Source: an uncultured Veillonella sp.
Lineage (GTDB): Bacteria; Bacillota; Negativicutes; Veillonellales; Veillonellaceae
Length of the DNA: 17,361 bases
Direction of reading: 5' to 3'
NCBI GenBank assembly: GCA_915066865.1
Contig: CAJZEE010000045.1
Location: 1 to 17,361, forward strand
Shown: in pieces, positions 14,297 through 17,361 of the stretch
How the letters are laid out: each line of letters opens with the position of its first letter
How positions within the stretch are numbered: position 1 is the first letter of the stretch
Translations under genes and position numbers: made by a program
Notes under the pieces: model-generated
Database searches by the model: none
What the model was told of the DNA's origin: nothing
The model's input: only the letters and a program-made list of their open reading frames with translations

Positions 14297-15445
14297 ATGA
14301 AACGTATGATACGAAAGTACGGACCGCCTATTTTTCATTGCATCAATGATTTTGGTCAAGGTTCCTTAGCGGCACTCATACCGTTTTTTATCGCTAACTT
14401 TGGCCTTAATTACTATCAATCGGCGACCATTATCTTCTGTAACACCGTGGTGGCCTCCGTGGCACAGCCCGTATTGGGCTATGTGGCAGATCGGTGGCGC
14501 GTACCCTGGTTTATTCCCGTTGGGTTTACGGTGACTCTTGTGTCGATTAGCACTATGGCATTGGCTACGAGTTACGAAATGATTCTTGCTTTGTCGCTCT
14601 TGGCCGGGGTAGGTGCTGCGTTATTCCATCCCGAGGCGGCTCTTCTTGTAAATCGTACGCAATCTCATGAAATCGGTAACGCCATGGGCCGCTTTGCAGT
14701 CGGCGGCAGTGCGGGCTTTGCGTTGGGACCCTTTATTGCTGGTGGTGTTTACGTCTTTGGCGGACATTTCTTATGGGTGTTTACCGCTATCGCCTTGTTA
14801 GGCGTATTGCTGTATATGTATGCCTTTACGGGTGAAACAGATACGATTCGTACCTGTGAAAGTGAAAGCCGTGCTAAATCTGCTAACATGGGCACAAATG
14901 ATTGGGTTAGCTTCGGGAAGCTATTCTTTGTCATAGCCTCTCGATCTATATTATTCTCTGTATTATCTATCTTCATTCCGATTCTGTACATTACCGTTAT
15001 CAATGGAGGCGCCAGTACATCGAGCTTGGCGCTTACCTTGTACTTTGCGATGGGTGCCGTTCTTACCTATATGGGCGGGGCCTTATCTGACCGACTTGGA
15101 TTTCTTAAAACTGTGCGCTTAGGGAATCTGATTTTCTTGCCTTCTGTTTTAGTATTTATCTTTGTGCCTAATATGTGGGGCTTCTTTGGAGCCATGATAC
15201 CGATGGCCTTTGGTGTATTCTCACAATACGGCCCCATTACGGTACTAGGTCAAAAATACCTTGCTAAAAATGCAGGCTTTGCGTCGGGTATTACGCTAGG
15301 TCTTGGTATTACCTTGGGTGGCCTTGTGGCACCTTATGTAGGACATCTAGCAGATATCTATGACGTACAAACAGCATTGATGACCTTGATACCGATAAGT
15401 GTTATAGGTTTATTGATGAGTTTTTGGTTAAAAGAACCAAAATGA
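14297..15445 (+). CDS. MFS transporter, fosmidomycin-resistance type
   Basis: A 382-residue inner-membrane transporter of the major facilitator superfamily, with about twelve predicted helices. The N-terminal half matches the Fsr subgroup: HCINDFGQGSLAALIPF (19-35), YYQSATIIFCNTVVASVAQPVLGYVADR with the loop 2-3 motif at its end, and GVGAALFHPEAALLVN, whose FHPEA is characteristic. Fsr proteins were described as fosmidomycin exporters in Escherichia coli; natural substrates are largely unknown, so drug export is not certain. AGGAGG (14287-14292) is four bases before the ATG. It is a single gene between purB and purA, with no partner outer-membrane or membrane-fusion gene nearby. I see no strong terminator after it, only a small GATGG/CCATC hairpin at 15485-15498. 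Confidence 0.85.
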   Translation: MKRMIRKYGPPIFHCINDFGQGSLAALIPFFIANFGLNYYQSATIIFCNTVVASVAQPVLGYVADRWRVPWFIPVGFTVTLVSISTMALATSYEMILALSLLAGVGAALFHPEAALLVNRTQSHEIGNAMGRFAVGGSAGFALGPFIAGGVYVFGGHFLWVFTAIALLGVLLYMYAFTGETDTIRTCESESRAKSANMGTNDWVSFGKLFFVIASRSILFSVLSIFIPILYITVINGGASTSSLALTLYFAMGAVLTYMGGALSDRLGFLKTVRLGNLIFLPSVLVFIFVPNMWGFFGAMIPMAFGVFSQYGPITVLGQKYLAKNAGFASGITLGLGITLGGLVAPYVGHLADIYDVQTALMTLIPISVIGLLMSFWLKEPK

Positions 15446-15567
15446 CATCGCTGTAATAGAGTAATAGAGCCATATTAAAGACGTGATGGCAATCCATCCT
15501 TAAAAACTTTACAGAAAATAGCCCATGCGTTTGGGAAGAAACTAAAGATTGAATTTGTATAAATACT

Positions 15568-15596
15568 TTCACAGAATCCGAACATTGTTGTATAAT
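15568..15596 (+). promoter_or_regulatory. Promoter of purA
   Basis: TTCACA (15568-15573) and a perfect TATAAT (15591-15596) are spaced by exactly 17 bases. Transcription would start near 15603, about 34 bases before the purA start at 15637. Confidence 0.8.
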
Positions 15597-15636
15597 GATA
15601 TTGAATTATTTAGACTTTCATATGGAGGATATAGAT

Positions 15637-16920
15637 ATGGCAACTAGTATGGTTATCGGCACTCAATGGGGTGACGAGGGGAAAGGTAAAATTGTTGACT
15701 GGATCGCAGAACGTGCGGATGTTGTGGTGCGCAGTCAAGGTGGTAATAACGCGGGTCATACTGTTGTAGTTGATGATAAAGCGTTTGCACTTCGCCTTTT
15801 ACCAAGTGGTATCTTATACGATAACAAACAAAATATCGTGGGTACTGGTGTTGTTATCGACCCTAAAGTTCTGCTACAAGAAATTGAAGGTCTTGAAAAG
15901 CAAGGCAGATCTGCTAAATCCCTTCAAGTTTCCGACCGTGCACATGTCATTATGCCATACCATATCGCTCTAGATACTGCAGAGGAAGCATCTAAAGGGG
16001 ATGCTAAAATCGGTACTACTAAAAATGGTATTGGTCCTTGCTACGCTGATAAAATCAATCGTATCGGCATCCGTATCTGCGATTTGTATGATATGGAAAC
16101 ATTCAAACAAAAATTAGCGTACAATGTAGAGTTCAAAAATAAAATGCTTACTAAGGTATACGATGCTGAACCTGTTAGCTACGATGAAATCTTAGCGGAT
16201 TACATCAAATACGCTGAAGCCTTGAAACCTTATGTAACAGATACTAATGCGGCTGTCCTTAAAGCTGTAAAAGAGGATAAAAAGGTATTATTCGAAGGTG
16301 CTCAAGCTACTATGCTCGACCTTGATCATGGTACCTATCCATTCGTAACATCCTCTCATCCAATTGCAGGTGGTGCTTCTACGGGCGCTGGTGTGGGTCC
16401 TAACTACTTGAAAAACATCTTTGGTGTTGTAAAAGCGTATGCTACACGTGTTGGTGCAGGTCCATTCCCTACAGAGCTTCTTAACGAAACTGGCGATAAT
16501 CTCCGTGAGCTTGGTCATGAGTTCGGCACTGTAACGGGTCGTCCTCGTCGTTGTGGTTGGTTAGACCTCATGGTTGTAAAATACGCGGCAGGTCTTAACA
16601 GCCTTGATTACCTAGCTATTACACGTTTGGATATTCTTGATACTTTTAAAGAATTGAAAATCTGCGTAGGTTACAAATTGAATGGTAAAAACGTAGAAGG
16701 GTTCCCAGCTAACTTAAAAGATCTTGAAGCTTGCGAAGCAGTTTACGAAACATTGCCAGGTTGGGAAACTGATATTTCTGGTATCCGTGAATATGATAAA
16801 TTGCCTGAAAATGCTCGTAAATATGTAGAACGTATTGCAGAAGTAACAGGCGTGCCTTTAGGCATTGTATCTGTTGGTCCTAACCGTAGCCAAACTATCG
16901 ATTTAGTAAATGTATTCTAA
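15637..16920 (+). CDS. purA: Adenylosuccinate synthetase
   Basis: A 427-residue cytosolic GTP-dependent enzyme joining IMP and aspartate to form adenylosuccinate, the first committed step to AMP; PurB then completes it. The P-loop-like motif GTQWGDEGKGK is at 8-18 with catalytic Asp13, and GNNAGHTVVV carries His41; GTTKNGIGPCYADK and the late RPRRCGWLDLMVVKYA are family landmarks. The start at 15637 is chosen because GGAGG (15624-15628) precedes it and because the family begins MATxxVIGTQWG; a longer in-frame start at 15595 would lie within the -10 box. Length is normal. It is a single-gene unit. No purine riboswitch fits in the short leader. Confidence 0.97.
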   Translation: MATSMVIGTQWGDEGKGKIVDWIAERADVVVRSQGGNNAGHTVVVDDKAFALRLLPSGILYDNKQNIVGTGVVIDPKVLLQEIEGLEKQGRSAKSLQVSDRAHVIMPYHIALDTAEEASKGDAKIGTTKNGIGPCYADKINRIGIRICDLYDMETFKQKLAYNVEFKNKMLTKVYDAEPVSYDEILADYIKYAEALKPYVTDTNAAVLKAVKEDKKVLFEGAQATMLDLDHGTYPFVTSSHPIAGGASTGAGVGPNYLKNIFGVVKAYATRVGAGPFPTELLNETGDNLRELGHEFGTVTGRPRRCGWLDLMVVKYAAGLNSLDYLAITRLDILDTFKELKICVGYKLNGKNVEGFPANLKDLEACEAVYETLPGWETDISGIREYDKLPENARKYVERIAEVTGVPLGIVSVGPNRSQTIDLVNVF

Positions 16921-16932
16921 TCTATACTAATT

Positions 16933-16941
16933 TGATATAAT
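16933..16941 (+). promoter_or_regulatory. Extended -10 element behind purA
   Basis: TGATATAAT, a perfect extended -10 element, begins 13 bases after the purA stop. There is no good -35 box. It would start a transcript near 16948, ending at the terminator 17029-17052. Confidence 0.45.
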
Positions 16942-16947
16942 AGAAAA

Positions 16948-17052
16948 TTTGCATTTGGTAGCATTGATAGAGTGTTATATATTTTAACATTTCTTGCTAT
17001 GCAATCGATTTATAGAATTATACAGATTAGACCCCTCACAGAGGGGTCTTTT
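16948..17052 (+). ncRNA. Possible small RNA behind purA
   Basis: Between the extended -10 at 16933 and the strong terminator at 17029 lies about 105 bases with no credible reading frame. It can fold: TTGCA (16949-16953) and TAGCA (16959-16963), with TTTGG bulged, pair with TGCTA (16995-16999) and TGCAA (17000-17004), around an AT-rich loop. It may instead be the purA 3' untranslated region. Confidence 0.3.
17029..17052 (+). terminator. Strong intrinsic terminator after purA
   Basis: AGACCCCTC (17029-17037) pairs perfectly with GAGGGGTCT (17041-17049) around ACA, followed by TTTTGT. It is the GC-richest hairpin in the window and lies 109 bases after the purA stop. Confidence 0.92.
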
Positions 17053-17361
17053 GTATTGAATGGATGTAGAATACAAACGTGGATCCTCTATATCTAATCC
17101 TTTAGGTTGCTACAGTAGTGCGGTATATCGAAGTATGCTTTATAGTTATTAAAGCGTGAGCATATCGAAAAATATATAACGAATAATAGAGCGTAATTGT
17201 TATATATACAGAAAAATGTATACTCAGATAAATCTATAAAATGAAAATTTGTTTAAAATATTCATTTTATACAAATAGCTACGTGCTTAAATTAGTTTAT
17301 AATGAGGCGAAATTTACTTATCTATAATTTTTTTGTATTCATAATAAATTATTAAGATACA
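17053..17361. other. AT-rich non-coding right edge
   Basis: I see no reading frame with a ribosome binding site here. Small hairpins are present: GCTTTA/TAAAGC (17137-17155) and an 11-bp AT-only-biased palindrome (17235-17245 with 17261-17271). TATAAT at 17298-17303 may be the -10 box of a gene starting beyond the window, but its -35 region is poor. No riboswitch or tRNA is recognisable. Confidence 0.5.

Noticed and set aside
15485..15498. GATGG/CCATC hairpin after the MFS gene as terminator
   Set aside because: The stem is only five pairs and is followed by CTTAAAAAC rather than a T-run, so it is too weak to call.

Overview
The window reads as chromosomal DNA of a low-GC, diderm member of the Negativicutes, most likely a Veillonella or close relative. 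This is inferred from gene content: methylmalonyl-CoA mutase genes of the succinate-to-propionate pathway, an outer-membrane energising ExbB/ExbD/TonB set, and a lipoprotein signal, together with Firmicutes-style GGAGG ribosome binding sites and AT-rich spacers. I see no rRNA, tRNA, CRISPR array, insertion sequence or phage gene.

Layout. 1-1025: a lipoprotein of probable DUF3829 type, ending in a terminator shared with the convergent RarD-type transporter gene (1047-1943, minus). 1944-2569: a gene-free regulatory block with a good promoter, a cobalamin riboswitch (about 2115-2300) and an intrinsic terminator (2361-2389). 2570-8172: a tight three-gene operon, mutA-mutB-meaB, encoding adenosylcobalamin-dependent methylmalonyl-CoA mutase and its GTPase chaperone. 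8173-9092: mostly non-coding, with tandem repeats, several hairpins and one small two-helix membrane protein gene (8534-8791). 9093-10934: exbB-exbD-tonB, tightly packed. 11089-12627: a divergent pair, a four-helix membrane protein (minus) and an M48 metalloprotease (plus). 12774-14069: purB. 14297-15445: an MFS transporter of the fosmidomycin-resistance type. 15637-16920: purA. 16921-17361: non-coding, with a possible small RNA ending in a strong terminator.

How the genes fit together. MutAB isomerises succinyl-CoA and methylmalonyl-CoA, the step that leads to propionate, and MeaB protects and loads its B12 cofactor. The riboswitch ties this operon to B12 supply. TonB, ExbB and ExbD would power uptake of large or scarce ligands such as corrinoids or iron chelates across the outer membrane. 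purB and purA together complete AMP synthesis from IMP but stand as separate units with their own promoters.

The most notable point is regulatory. A cobalamin riboswitch followed by a terminator, an arrangement that normally shuts genes off when B12 is present, stands in front of genes whose product needs B12. That calls for either an ON-type switch, a second promoter below the terminator, or an orphaned riboswitch. Other items worth a look are the roughly 90-residue N-terminal extension of MeaB, a possible small RNA behind purA, and a cluster of strong hairpins around the small membrane gene. Nothing in the window looks to me like a clear new multi-gene system.
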